64,000 nt of DNA, from positions 434,001 through 498,000 of the forward strand of contig JAJFKW010000004.1 of the NCBI GenBank assembly GCA_021773015.1, read 5' to 3'. Made by a program: the position numbers and the translations under genes. Origin of the DNA: Woeseia sp. Lineage in GTDB: Bacteria > Pseudomonadota > Gammaproteobacteria > Steroidobacterales > Woeseiaceae. The notes under the pieces were generated by a model. That model saw only the letters and a program-made list of their open reading frames with translations, did no database searches and was not told where the DNA came from. This document shows, in pieces, positions 31,133-39,262 of the stretch (positions within the stretch are counted from its first letter, which is position 1; each line of letters begins with the position of its first letter).

Positions 31133-31561
31133 ATGGGCCTTCTCGCAGATCTATTCGTCGCTCGGCCCGCTGACGCAGTTGAGTACTAATGACTTGCTCA
31201 CAATCGAACAGCTCTCGTCGAACGTTACCACCCTGCCGAATACCGAGATCTCAGGGCACTGGAGTTCGGATCCTTTTGGGCGCTACTGGCTAGTGAAGAA
31301 TGGGAGTATGAGAAGCACAAACTAGCCGAGATACACTTCGGGAATGACCGGGAAACTTGGCTCATGGAGTTTCCAGTTCAATTCGTAGGACCCCTTGCTG
31401 CAATTGACGAAAGCAAGTTGTCTAGAATCGCCGCACAATGGGCGAGTACAGAAGAACTTCGTCTGCGCGGCGGAGACGATGTTTTGCAAATGCTGGTCGA
31501 CGTTCGTCGTCTAGCGGTCCAATCGAGAAGTTCTAGCGAACCCATGTTTCTCCGGGGGTAA
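31133..31561 (+). pseudogene. Disrupted gene for a 140-residue uncharacterised protein
   Basis: The frame from ATG 31133 reads MGLLADLFVARPADAVEY and then meets two adjacent stops, TAA (31187-31189) and TGA (31190-31192). The same frame then runs open from ALVERYHPAEYRDLRALEF through EEWEYEKHKLAEIHFG and WLMEFPVQFVGPLAAID to a stop at 31559. The downstream part is clearly protein-like (EELRLRGGDDVLQML). Between, the +1 frame reads LSTNDLLTIEQLSS, so two compensating indels may also explain the break. The start and middle resemble a family of about 145-residue proteins beginning MG-(I/L)-x-DLFV, from memory only. A start further downstream could give a shortened protein. Confidence 0.65.
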
Positions 31562-31611
31562 CTATAGAATTGCACAACCGTCTCCTCGTAGCCGCTTGCC
31601 GCTCGAGAATT

Positions 31612-31650
31612 GGGCCAGACCGCACTTTCCTGAGAACTCCGGTCTGACCC
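31612..31650. repeat. Inverted repeat with GGTCTGACCC arm
   Basis: Left arm GGGCCAGACCG (31612-31622) and right arm CGGTCTGACCC (31640-31650) are inverted with one mismatch and a 17-nt loop. It lies between the disrupted gene and the next acetyltransferase gene. The GGTCTGACC core is common in small repeated palindromes of gammaproteobacteria, but I see only this one clear copy in the window. Confidence 0.5.
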
Positions 31651-31675
31651 CTGTTTCGCTGTTATGGAATCATTC

Positions 31676-32173
31676 CTACGTAGCCGAATTCACGAGATCT
31701 TGACCGTCACGCACCATGTAGTGACAAATCTCTCGCATCGGCGTGTCTTCTGGATATTCCACGCACTTGAAATTCAGCCGTTCGTATAATCGAAAGGCAG
31801 TTTCATTGTCTTTGCGGACGAACAGCGAAAATTCGTCTCGGTTCAATTTCTTTGCGCCTTCTTCACACAACGCTGCAATGAGCCGTTTGCCAATTCCCTG
31901 ACCACGAAAATCCGGTCCGACCGCTAGGCGCGCCAAATGAACGCGGTCCAACCGTTCATAAAGCTGTCCGAAGGCCAACGTTTGTTCCTGATCATTGCGC
32001 AAAACGTAACTCGCCATTGACGGCCAGCAACAATCCGCAAAAAAACTTTTCTGAGTAAACGGAAATCGGAACGCCGGCCCACCCCATAGCGCGAGACTAT
32101 CGGCATCGGGAAACCAGCTCATGATATGCGCTAAGTTCGTCTCAGTAGCAACATCAAGAAAGTTCGAAGACAA
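31676..32173 (-). CDS. GNAT family N-acetyltransferase
   Basis: A GNAT enzyme with the acetyl-CoA loop RLAVGPDFRGQGIGKRLIAAL and motif B ETAFRLYERLNFKCVEYP. The N-terminal region AHIMSWFPDADSLALWGG is a known pattern in one GNAT branch. An open frame upstream to 32221 would start inside the terminator of the cold-shock gene, so I reject it; TTG 32173 or ATG 32122 (MSWFPDAD) are possible, and TTG keeps the first beta strand. Neither has a good Shine-Dalgarno. Acceptor unknown. Confidence 0.8.
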   Translation of the reverse strand: MSSNFLDVATETNLAHIMSWFPDADSLALWGGPAFRFPFTQKSFFADCCWPSMASYVLRNDQEQTLAFGQLYERLDRVHLARLAVGPDFRGQGIGKRLIAALCEEGAKKLNRDEFSLFVRKDNETAFRLYERLNFKCVEYPEDTPMREICHYMVRDGQDLVNSAT

Positions 32174-32192
32174 GTTTGCGTACCGCGATAAC

Positions 32193-32231
32193 AAAAAAAC
32201 CCGAAGCACGCACATTGGCACACTTCGGGTT
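32193..32231 (-). terminator. Intrinsic terminator after the cold-shock gene
   Basis: On the minus strand AACCCGAAG (32223-32231) pairs with CTTCGGGTT (32198-32206) around a 16-nt loop and runs into a T-tract at 32193-32199. It lies 57 bp past the cold-shock gene stop. Confidence 0.88.
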
Positions 32232-32287
32232 CTTAGTCATAACTTACGCGACCATGCTAGGGAGCGCGCTCCCAGCAGCGGTCTACG

Positions 32288-32497
32288 CTAAGCTGGCAAT
32301 ACGTTTTCGGCTTGTGGGCCTTTTTCGCCTTGCGTGACGCTCATGCTGACCTTCTGGCCCTCATGTAGAGTTTTTCGACCGTCACCACTGATTGCACTGT
32401 AGTGAACAAAAACATCCTTGCCGCCGTCGCGCTCAATAAATCCGAATCCCTTCTCATCATTGAACCATTTAACGGTTCCTTCAACTTGCTCTGACAT
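32288..32497 (-). CDS. Cold-shock family RNA-binding protein
   Basis: A 69-residue single cold-shock domain. RNP1 is KGFGFIERD and RNP2 is DVFVHYSAI; these aromatic residues bind single-stranded RNA/DNA. It ends AENVLPA. Such proteins melt RNA structure in cold or general stress. The 264-bp upstream region is long, as for cspA-type leaders, but I cannot show a cold-responsive structure. A clear terminator follows. Which paralogue (cspA, C, D, E) cannot be told. Confidence 0.94.
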   Translation of the reverse strand: MSEQVEGTVKWFNDEKGFGFIERDGGKDVFVHYSAISGDGRKTLHEGQKVSMSVTQGEKGPQAENVLPA

Positions 32498-32704
32498 AAT
32501 CTTTATTGCCTATATTACTGCCGGTCGTTCCGACATCGTGAATGCCGCATTTGCGGCGTAAAATTTTCTCTGTCGGATAAAAAAACCAACGCTAAGCGTT
32601 GCGTTTCGTGCCGGGCAGATCTAACGAGATCGCAATGGTACGCCAGTCGCAGCATACTGCAACCACTGACCACCAAAAAATACTAGAAAAAACACGTCAA
32701 TTCC

Positions 32705-32718
32705 GGTCATATTTGACC
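32705..32718. promoter_or_regulatory. Palindrome GGTCA-n4-TGACC upstream of the cold-shock gene
   Basis: A perfect 14-bp inverted repeat, GGTCATATTTGACC, lies 208 bp upstream of the cold-shock ATG. A TTGACG (-35-like) follows closely on the minus strand, so this could be an operator overlapping the promoter. The binding protein is unknown. Confidence 0.35.
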
Positions 32719-32761
32719 CGAAAACACCACTATACGGGCGTTTCAGCGCATTAGACCATTT

Positions 32762-33175
32762 TCAGGTCTCGGCAGACTGTGCCTTAAGATAGTCTAACCA
32801 GGGCGCGAAATAACGCGATTCCCAGCCCCCACTGACGCCCTGAAAGTCGCTCTCTGGTACGTCCAAATGGACCAAATCGATGCGCCCCTCACCGGCATCG
32901 GCTTCTTCCGTGAACGAAATGATCAAAGTTGAGTCTGCATCGTCCTCAGCGAAATTTACCGAGCGCCAGGATTGGACAATCAGGCGTGGCCGCACGACCT
33001 GCAGCATAGTCCCCAACAATAGACCACCAAACGCTTCAAAAGACGAACCCGGTTCGTCGCTAACCTTCGCCGCAGCACCGGTGAAAGCGGCGTGAACCTC
33101 AGGATCCATATACATATCGAAAAGAGACGCCGCAGACGCCGGCAATACGACGGTCTTGTATATCGTGCTTCGCAT
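32762..33175 (-). CDS. SRPBCC (START-like / AHSA1) family protein
   Basis: A 137-residue protein of the SRPBCC ligand-binding fold. Typical segments are LPASAASLFDMYMDPEVHAAFTG near the N-terminus, PRLIVQSWRSVNF in the middle and the ending GVSGGWESRYFAPWLDYLKA, like AHSA1-domain proteins. These bind hydrophobic ligands or assist other proteins; the role here is unknown. It lies 58 bp downstream of the TerB-like gene on the same strand. Confidence 0.82.
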   Translation of the reverse strand: MRSTIYKTVVLPASAASLFDMYMDPEVHAAFTGAAAKVSDEPGSSFEAFGGLLLGTMLQVVRPRLIVQSWRSVNFAEDDADSTLIISFTEEADAGEGRIDLVHLDVPESDFQGVSGGWESRYFAPWLDYLKAQSAET

Positions 33176-33233
33176 GTGATCCCCCTAGCGGTTGCTGAAT
33201 GCCCTGCGCTATTACATCACAGAAATCGCTCGA

Positions 33234-33698
33234 TCACGCCTGTCGCTCATTGAAGTACCGATCAAAGGCGCTGTGCATCGATTCCGGTGAAATGTCGATT
33301 ATGTCAGTCACGCTGGACAGCATGTCCATTTCTACAGCATCTTGACTGCCGTCCGCGGCCACAACCTTCAAAACCATGACCGCGACGTCCTCTTTGTCTG
33401 CAGACGTTAACACTGTACTGAGGTCTTTAAGCAAGCTCGATAAATCCGGGTTTTCCGCCAAATTCGTCATGGCACGCGTCAGAAGCTCCAATGACTCGGA
33501 ACTCTTAAGTTGAAAATGTTGGCCGACAAGTTGCAACATCTTTTCTGTTTCCGCGTTTGAGATGTGACCATCGCATTTCGCGACCGAGACCAACAAAGCG
33601 GCCACTAGAAATTGCGAATCGTAGACCTCAGTCTCGTTGCTCGTCTCGATAATGAGCTGTGCGCCCTCAAATCGGGGTTCGATGATCTTATCTTCCAT
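33234..33698 (-). CDS. TerB-like domain protein
   Basis: A 154-residue helical protein with a TerB/DjlA-N-type domain: FLVAALLVSVAKCDGHISNAETEKML near residues 30-55 and a second repeat MVLKVVAADGSQDAVEMDML near 105-125. These acidic D-G motifs may bind metal. The family is linked to tellurite resistance and envelope stress, but no ter operon is present. It is next to the DUF1801 gene (41 bp upstream). Confidence 0.75.
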   Translation of the reverse strand: MEDKIIEPRFEGAQLIIETSNETEVYDSQFLVAALLVSVAKCDGHISNAETEKMLQLVGQHFQLKSSESLELLTRAMTNLAENPDLSSLLKDLSTVLTSADKEDVAVMVLKVVAADGSQDAVEMDMLSSVTDIIDISPESMHSAFDRYFNERQA

Positions 33699-33739
33699 AG
33701 TGGTATCGCCCGCTAGTATTGATTTGTTCGTGCAAGTGA

Positions 33740-34162
33740 TCAGTCGGTCGGATATTTCTTGCGCATCACTTTGACCGATTCTTCGATCAATTTGTGCAAC
33801 GTTGCCCTATCAATATCGGCAATATGTTTGACGTACAAACATGACTTTCCTGTTTTGTGGGGGCCCAGTTTTTTCATCAACGGCTGAAACTTGCTAAAAC
33901 CCGGCATTATATAAATGGTCAGATTTTTCGCTCGTGGCGAAAACCCACAGAGAAAGAACTGCCCATCCCTTCCACTTTCATATTTGTAGTCGTAAGTTCC
34001 GAAGCCGACAATACTGCTTCCCCACATACGCGCGTTCTTGCCTGTCGCCGCCCGCATCATTTTTGCCACCGTATTACAGTCCGCACGCATTGCTGGATCT
34101 TTGATGCTGCGCAAGAAACCGGTAACGCTTGCCCGTGTTTTCTTGGTTTTGTTTTCCGCCAT
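33740..34162 (-). CDS. DUF1801 domain protein
   Basis: A protein of 140 residues from ATG 34162 (MAENKTKKTR). The DUF1801 core includes GFLRSIKDPAMRADCNTVAKMM, MWGSSIVGFGTYDYKY, FLCGFSPRAKNLTIYIMPGF, GKSCLYVKHIADID and the terminal VKVMRKKYP. The fold resembles YdhG-like proteins; function unknown. A TTG at 34222 would add 20 residues. It lies 66 bp downstream of upp. Confidence 0.88.
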   Translation of the reverse strand: MAENKTKKTRASVTGFLRSIKDPAMRADCNTVAKMMRAATGKNARMWGSSIVGFGTYDYKYESGRDGQFFLCGFSPRAKNLTIYIMPGFSKFQPLMKKLGPHKTGKSCLYVKHIADIDRATLHKLIEESVKVMRKKYPTD

Positions 34163-34228
34163 GTCGCCGGTGTCTCCGTGCCTGTTGCTTAAGTCGCCTG
34201 TTCCGGTAGCACAGAACGCCAAGTAGCC

Positions 34229-34849
34229 TTAGCGCGTTCCGAACAACCTATCTCCCGCATCGCCGAGTCCCGGTACAATATATTTTCGCTCGTTCAACTT
34301 CTCATCAATGCTCGCGGTATAAATTTTGACGTCCGGATGAGCATCTTCAACAGTCTTAATACCCTCCGGGCAGGTCACAATACAGACGACCACAATATTT
34401 GCGGCACCATGCTCCTTTAAGAGCTCAATTGCGGCTGCCGTGGAGCCGCCGGTCGCCAGCATTGGGTCGATGACAATACAAAGACCGCCTTTCGTCTGCT
34501 CTGGTAATTTTTGGTAATAGGCGACAGGCTCTTTGGTTACCTCATCACGGTACATACCGACAAATCCCACCCGCGCTGTGGGTAGGAGGTCAAGAATACC
34601 TTCAAGCATGCCAACGCCCGCACGAAGGATAGGTACCACCACCAATTCCTCTGCGATTTTGTGGCAAGCGGCCTCTGCAACGGGCGTTTGCACCGTCACT
34701 TCTTTGACGCGCACAGATTTTAAGGCTTCATAGCAAACAAACATCGTAATTTCTGTGGCTAGTTCGCGAAACTTCTTGTATCCAGTGTCCTCATCACGAA
34801 TGAGCGCAAGCTTGTGCTGAACGCAGGGGTGCCTTACTTCTTCATGCAT
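34229..34849 (-). CDS. upp: Uracil phosphoribosyltransferase
   Basis: Salvages uracil to UMP using PRPP. The PRPP-binding loop is VIDPMLATGGSTAAAI (about 128-143), preceded by VPILRAGVGMLEGIL; the uracil-binding C-terminal GLGDAGDRLFGT is intact. Length 206 equals E. coli Upp (208). The usual neighbour uraA is absent from this window. Confidence 0.97.
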   Translation of the reverse strand: MHEEVRHPCVQHKLALIRDEDTGYKKFRELATEITMFVCYEALKSVRVKEVTVQTPVAEAACHKIAEELVVVPILRAGVGMLEGILDLLPTARVGFVGMYRDEVTKEPVAYYQKLPEQTKGGLCIVIDPMLATGGSTAAAIELLKEHGAANIVVVCIVTCPEGIKTVEDAHPDVKIYTASIDEKLNERKYIVPGLGDAGDRLFGTR

Positions 34850-34993
34850 TGTTTGTCCTTTGCGTGATGTCTCGCAACGCCGCCGGAATCAGCGCAGCGA
34901 GCTATAGAGTAATGGGTTGCCAATGATACCCCCAATAAGCGTAACCCTCACGGAAAGGCGAAACAACCTTGCACAACAGATCGGTGGCCCACT

Positions 34994-35461
34994 CTACGAC
35001 TGAACCTCAGTGACGATTTCGCAGCTCACCGAATTTGCGATAAAGCACTGGTCGTGGGACTGATGGTGCATTTTCTCCACCTGCCGTTCCGTCGGCATTC
35101 GCGTTCCCGAATAAATTGCGCGTGGCCGCAGCGTAACCCGAATGACCGCAATTCGACCACGATCATTTTTCCCCATGACCGCACGCGCTTCATCAATGTA
35201 TTCGTCGACCACATATCCGCGTTTGGCGGCAATTGCGAGAAAAAACAGCATATGACAACTAGAAAGTGACGCGACAAATGCCTCTTCCGGGTCGACGTTC
35301 TCGGCCACGGAATTTGGCAATGGCACAACCGCTGGAGACGCTGACGCGGCAACGACCGCGCCACCATCAAAATGCCAAAGATGCGCGCGACTATAATTGT
35401 TACCGGTGAAGTCCTGAGCGCCGCGCTGCCAGCTTACCGTCGCAGTATGTGTCGACATCAA
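34994..35461 (-). CDS. OsmC family peroxiredoxin-like protein
   Basis: A 155-residue OsmC/Ohr-fold protein. The first reactive cysteine is in LSSCHMLFFLAIAAKRGY (about 69-86) and the second in SHDQCFIANSV near the C-terminus, so the two-cysteine peroxidase site is complete. Such proteins reduce organic hydroperoxides. The start may be either of two adjacent ATGs (35461 or 35458). It follows a cupin gene by 25 bp, and with the GNAT and small protein genes before it makes a likely four-gene operon. Confidence 0.87.
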   Translation of the reverse strand: MMSTHTATVSWQRGAQDFTGNNYSRAHLWHFDGGAVVAASASPAVVPLPNSVAENVDPEEAFVASLSSCHMLFFLAIAAKRGYVVDEYIDEARAVMGKNDRGRIAVIRVTLRPRAIYSGTRMPTERQVEKMHHQSHDQCFIANSVSCEIVTEVQS

Positions 35462-35486
35462 TGCGCTACCTCAATCAGTTAACCAA

Positions 35487-35876
35487 TTATCTCGGCGATT
35501 CCGCGTTTTCCGTGTCTTGACCGGGCGTTACAAATATCATCTGCGTCTCGTAATGCACCCGGCCAGTGTGCCAGGTGCCTTTTGGCACAATCACAAATTC
35601 GCCAGGCTCGCTCAGCCGAAATGACTGATCACGCTTGTCCGTGCGCAAGATCATATCAATATCGCCGGATATCAATGTCACAATTTCATCGCCATGCGGG
35701 TGAATTTCCCAGCTAGGCCAATCTTCAGAAAATTGAAATGCGGCGACCAGCGTGTGCCCAACAAAATTATTGTAGTGCGCGTCTAAATCCAACCATATTG
35801 TGTCGGTCACCGGCAGTGCATCCGCCGTCAAATCCGGCTTTACAACAACGAATGTCGAATTCAGATTTGCAGTCAT
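35487..35876 (-). CDS. Cupin domain protein
   Basis: A 129-residue single-domain cupin. Motif 1 is WEIHPHGDEIVTLISGDIDMIL (two His and a Glu as metal ligands) and motif 2 is PGEFVIVPKGTWHTGRV with the last His. Substrate unknown. Its ATG overlaps the upstream acetyltransferase stop by 4 bp, which implies co-translation. Confidence 0.88.
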   Translation of the reverse strand: MTANLNSTFVVVKPDLTADALPVTDTIWLDLDAHYNNFVGHTLVAAFQFSEDWPSWEIHPHGDEIVTLISGDIDMILRTDKRDQSFRLSEPGEFVIVPKGTWHTGRVHYETQMIFVTPGQDTENAESPR

Positions 35877-36370
35877 TTGTCGCTCCTCTGCGGCCGAGCC
35901 GCTTCAATGGAGATTTCAAGCAATGGCAAAAATCGGCCAGCAATGCTTTCCGATTCGCGCTGACCTACTCGGATTGCACCGAGCGCCGAATAGAATGCAT
36001 CGGCATATGGGTCGCTTTGAATTAATATGCGCAGAACTCTTCGCGCCTGCACACGGTTCGTGGCATGCGCCATCAATGCCCTTCCGATGCCAGTACCAAA
36101 GTGCTCCGGGTCGACGAACAGTGCCTCCAACTCAGCGAAATCTGCCGCCCCAAATTCGAGGGCGTAGAACCCAAGAATTTCTTCTTTGTCGCGATATGCC
36201 CAGAACTCAAAGTCGGAAGATTCTATAGTGCTCGCCCGGTAGGTTAATTCATTGCGACAGGCCCTCATGAAATCATCCGAATATCCCCAAGATGCCTTGG
36301 ACCGAAAGGCGATCTCAGATATCGACTGCGCATCAGTCGCGGTGACGGACTTGATACAATCCTCAGCCAT
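35873..36370 (-). CDS. GNAT family N-acetyltransferase
   Basis: A protein of about 165 residues with the GNAT layout: KSVTATDAQSISEIAF, then FELEALFVDPEHFGTGIGRALMAHA-like loop (AELEALFVDPEHFG TGIGRALM) and DPYADAFYSALGAIRVG. Two ATGs (36376 and 36370) overlap the stop of the gene before it; a TTG at 36397 gives a longer form. It is coupled to the cupin gene by a 4-bp overlap. Acceptor unknown. Confidence 0.85.
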   Translation of the reverse strand: MAEDCIKSVTATDAQSISEIAFRSKASWGYSDDFMRACRNELTYRASTIESSDFEFWAYRDKEEILGFYALEFGAADFAELEALFVDPEHFGTGIGRALMAHATNRVQARRVLRILIQSDPYADAFYSALGAIRVGQRESESIAGRFLPLLEISIEAARPQRSDK

Positions 36371-36659
36371 CAGCATCCGGGTAAAAAAAGCTGGCAACTA
36401 TCGTATCGGTTACTGGGCTGCACAGACCGCCCCCGCTTACGGAGCGTTTAAGTTGCCGATCGCGTGGCTCGAATTGAGACTGTCCCGAAAAAATCGCATA
36501 TGCAAAATCCTGTAGCTCAGATTTCGAACACTCGACATCACGCAACGCCGATTCGACTTGGACTTTTGAATATTGAGACCTAATACCGAATTTTTCACGT
36601 AATTGTAGCCGCAACTCATCTCGAAAAAACGCCAGTGACTTCACGCTATTTGAAATCAC
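36363..36659 (-). CDS. Small uncharacterised protein
   Basis: A 98-residue hydrophilic protein starting with a GTG (36659). The middle part LREKFGIRSQYSKVQVESAL ... DFAYAIFSG resembles short proteins of the DUF6559 type that I recall from other gammaproteobacteria, but this is weak. Its stop overlaps the start of the following acetyltransferase, which supports a real gene. Function unknown. Confidence 0.5.
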   Translation of the reverse strand: MISNSVKSLAFFRDELRLQLREKFGIRSQYSKVQVESALRDVECSKSELQDFAYAIFSGQSQFEPRDRQLKRSVSGGGLCSPVTDTIVASFFYPDADG

Positions 36660-36700
36660 TACAAAATGTCCTCATTTCGGCGCATAACTAAACATGCTCG

Positions 36701-37174
36701 TCAGTCTTGCCCATCACCAATTTTGTCGAGCTGTACATTTTCTTTGATTACAATTTTCTCCGCAGCTTTTAACTTTTTGAAGACCACTTCCTTCTCGTCT
36801 TCAGAAATGGTCTTGTAACCGCGTAAGTACGGCCAGCCGTAGCCCCACCGAAAACGCATCGGTAACCACGGCGTGCCACCAACGCGAACGCCCGCCAACA
36901 TCAATTTAGCGATACTCGGTTCGCCAACTTGCGCAACACATAATTCAAGCGCTCTATCGACATTCTTCCGTTGCTCTGCGGTACCGCCTAACCAATACGC
37001 TAGATCATGTATTACACAACACTCGCGCCATAAGCGTTTTTGTTGAAATGTCCCATCGGGGAAGGAACTACAACCATCCGAGGTAAAATCCTTGAGTTCA
37101 TCGGCAAAAGTCGGCTGCGAGCAGATAAACATCACCACGAGCATCAAGATTCGCCATTGGAGCAATTTCTTCAT
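36701..37174 (-). CDS. Exported phospholipase A2-like protein
   Basis: A 157-residue protein with a signal peptide (about 1-24, ending PTFA). The mature region has FTSDGCSSFPDGT followed by RECCVIHDLAYW, where Cys52, Cys53, His56 and Asp57 match the CCxxHD core of secreted phospholipase A2 enzymes; a serine-rich calcium loop is not obvious. The C-terminal half (WLPMRFRWGYGWPYLRGY) differs from classical enzymes. It may be a periplasmic phospholipase or a fold relative that has lost activity. Confidence 0.7.
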   Translation of the reverse strand: MKKLLQWRILMLVVMFICSQPTFADELKDFTSDGCSSFPDGTFQQKRLWRECCVIHDLAYWLGGTAEQRKNVDRALELCVAQVGEPSIAKLMLAGVRVGGTPWLPMRFRWGYGWPYLRGYKTISEDEKEVVFKKLKAAEKIVIKENVQLDKIGDGQD

Positions 37175-37231
37175 CTAATTATCCAACCACCCATACAAAA
37201 AAACCGACCCCATATATCGGCGCCCGTCTGC

Positions 37232-37813
37232 TTACATTGTTGTGTAAGGTCCATGCTGATAGTACTTCGGCTTAGAATCCAGCCGCACGTGTAGCCATGA
37301 CACTCCCAATCCCGACGTACTTAACCATAGCGGCCGATCACAAATGTTGGTCAGTACAGTGCGGCCAAGCGTACGCCAAAAATCTTGTGCCCGCGCGGCA
37401 GTAGCATTGCGAACGAAGGTCGCTAGATGTGCACAACTTTGGGCATCGTCTCCAGCACAGGGTGTGACTAGCACGGCATTGCGCCCTAGGTTCTCGAATA
37501 CCGCTGTTAGCGCCGGTGTCGCGCTACTAAATTGCTGCTCAAAGGTAATCGAATCTGCTCGCGTTTTCGCAAGTTCCGGCGCATCAATTGTTACAAATTG
37601 CGCCTGTTGGGAAATACTGGCGTTTGTGAGTGACGGGTGTTCCCAGAAAAATGCCGGGAATTCTGATGCGGCAAGCAGGTCTGTATACCAGTTGGCAAAG
37701 CTCAAATCGTCAGAAAGCGCGAGAAACAAGTCTTGGAATGAAATTGGCCCATTGTTGTCTTTCAGCACGTAACGCCGGCCGTTAGCGATCGATGTTGAAT
37801 CCGCTTGCCACAT
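37232..37813 (-). CDS. DUF6940-like uncharacterised protein
   Basis: A 193-residue soluble protein. Conserved-looking segments are ISFQDLFLALSDDLSFANWY, EFPAFFWEHPSLT and the C-terminal WLSTSGLGVSWLHVRLDSKPKYY. I believe this is the family catalogued as DUF6940, found in varied bacteria; its function is not known. It lies 14 bp downstream of a Cys-rich exported protein gene. Confidence 0.7.
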   Translation of the reverse strand: MWQADSTSIANGRRYVLKDNNGPISFQDLFLALSDDLSFANWYTDLLAASEFPAFFWEHPSLTNASISQQAQFVTIDAPELAKTRADSITFEQQFSSATPALTAVFENLGRNAVLVTPCAGDDAQSCAHLATFVRNATAARAQDFWRTLGRTVLTNICDRPLWLSTSGLGVSWLHVRLDSKPKYYQHGPYTTM

Positions 37814-37827
37814 AAGCAGCGCCTACT

Positions 37828-38340
37828 CTACGGGCCTAACCCAAGGTGTTCCAGCGTATCTTCCGACAGACCTTCACCAGATTCTAATGTCACGATACAC
37901 TGATTTTGCCGGCATCGCGCACGTCGCGTCATTTCACCGGTTGGGCAATCGTAATACACGCGATATTCGCACTCGGCGTGATATCGGCGAAACTCGCGAC
38001 GTAGATTCGAAATTTTCGAGCGCGCAACTGAAGTTAAACACTGAATGGGATAACCGTAATCGAAAATCGTGCAATCGTTATCCGTGCGGCACGATTGCGA
38101 TGCTTGAACGATTTCAACCAGTTCCGACTCTACCGTCGCGCAGTCCGAGCCCGGCTGCTCCGGTAGCAGAGGAATTTCAGTGCTTGTGGACGTTGCAGCT
38201 GCATACTGGCTTTCGTTGACACCTTGACGAGCGCTGGGATCACTCCCAGCGACCGATACCTGCAGATAATGTGCTGCTGCCCAAAGCGCAAATGCCGCAA
38301 CCGTAGCGAGCAGTGCTGTGGCTAGTGGCAGTTTGTTCAT
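37828..38340 (-). CDS. Membrane-anchored or exported Cys-rich protein
   Basis: A 170-residue protein with an N-terminal hydrophobic helix (about 5-24, LATALLATVAAFALWAAAHY) that acts as a signal anchor or signal peptide. The rest is periplasmic and has eight cysteines (GSDCATVE, QSCRTDNDCTIFDYGYPIQC, ECEYRVYYDCP, RCRQNQC), likely in disulfides. I do not recognise the family. Confidence 0.65.
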   Translation of the reverse strand: MNKLPLATALLATVAAFALWAAAHYLQVSVAGSDPSARQGVNESQYAAATSTSTEIPLLPEQPGSDCATVESELVEIVQASQSCRTDNDCTIFDYGYPIQCLTSVARSKISNLRREFRRYHAECEYRVYYDCPTGEMTRRARCRQNQCIVTLESGEGLSEDTLEHLGLGP

Positions 38341-38411
38341 AAACTGATCTCACTACTTTCTGCCGATGGCCTGTGAATCGCCAGACTATCGGCAGGCGAC
38401 TACGTCCGATT

Positions 38412-39200
38412 TCACTTGCCATGCCGGATAAGCCGCACAATTGGATAATAAATCAACGAGTACACCATCGTCAGCGACACCATAACAAATCCGCCCTCTG
38501 TTACGCTCAAGAACAGCACGCGACCATAGGCATGAATTTCGCCTTGTGCAACATGAAGCCAGTGCCAAATCAGCATGACGGGTACTGACAGCAAGAGCGC
38601 GGAACACCAAAAATACCGTTCTCCCTGCCGCGGCACCGGGGGCAACGGCGTCGCCACCGGCTGACGTTTGTACCAAAACCAAAAGAGCACGACCAGAAGT
38701 GGCAAGCCGATTAGTGAGCTTCCATGCTGCAGCACCGAGTAGCCACGAATTTCGATGCCAGCCACGGTCAGCCAAACCGACCTCAACGGTGCGATCATCT
38801 CCACACCCCACGCACCGCGGTGGGTAAATGCGTCCCAGACAATATGACTGAACGCGCCGCCCATAACTGCATTCGACATGCGCGAGATAACACGGAGCCC
38901 GAACAAGTCAGCGGGTGTGGTTCGAGTTGTCAGTCGCTCTCGCACACCCTTGGGCAATAGATCGTAAAGTGGCCGCCATAGAAACAGCCAAAATATTATT
39001 GTCAAAGCAAGGCCCAAAGGCAGGCAGGCGAGCACAACCCCCGAAAAAGAATGTGTCGTGGCATAGTTTGGCCCATACGAAAAGAACAACGGCCAATCGG
39101 GTACCATGCAACCAATAAGCAGCGCCGGCGTCACGCCGCGCGTCGACCAAACCCGTGCCACCGGAACGCCTGCCAACACGTGCGTCAGCGTAAATGGCAT
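38412..39200 (-). CDS. DUF4184 family membrane protein
   Basis: A 262-residue membrane protein. It begins MPFTLTHVLAGVPVARVW and has GCMVPDWPLFF and GAFSHIVWDAFTHRG, the histidine/aspartate motifs of the DUF4184 family, related to YdjM-type metal-dependent membrane hydrolases. About six hydrophobic segments follow. Function unknown. Confidence 0.85.
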   Translation of the reverse strand: MPFTLTHVLAGVPVARVWSTRGVTPALLIGCMVPDWPLFFSYGPNYATTHSFSGVVLACLPLGLALTIIFWLFLWRPLYDLLPKGVRERLTTRTTPADLFGLRVISRMSNAVMGGAFSHIVWDAFTHRGAWGVEMIAPLRSVWLTVAGIEIRGYSVLQHGSSLIGLPLLVVLFWFWYKRQPVATPLPPVPRQGERYFWCSALLLSVPVMLIWHWLHVAQGEIHAYGRVLFLSVTEGGFVMVSLTMVYSLIYYPIVRLIRHGK

Positions 39201-39262
39201 CCGACTAACTCACGAACTCTGTTCGCTATTCAATGCTGCGTCAGCAAAGGGTACATCTCGCA

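Noticed and set aside
32174-32221. Long start of the acetyltransferase at 31676
   Set aside because: It would begin inside the intrinsic terminator of the cold-shock gene.
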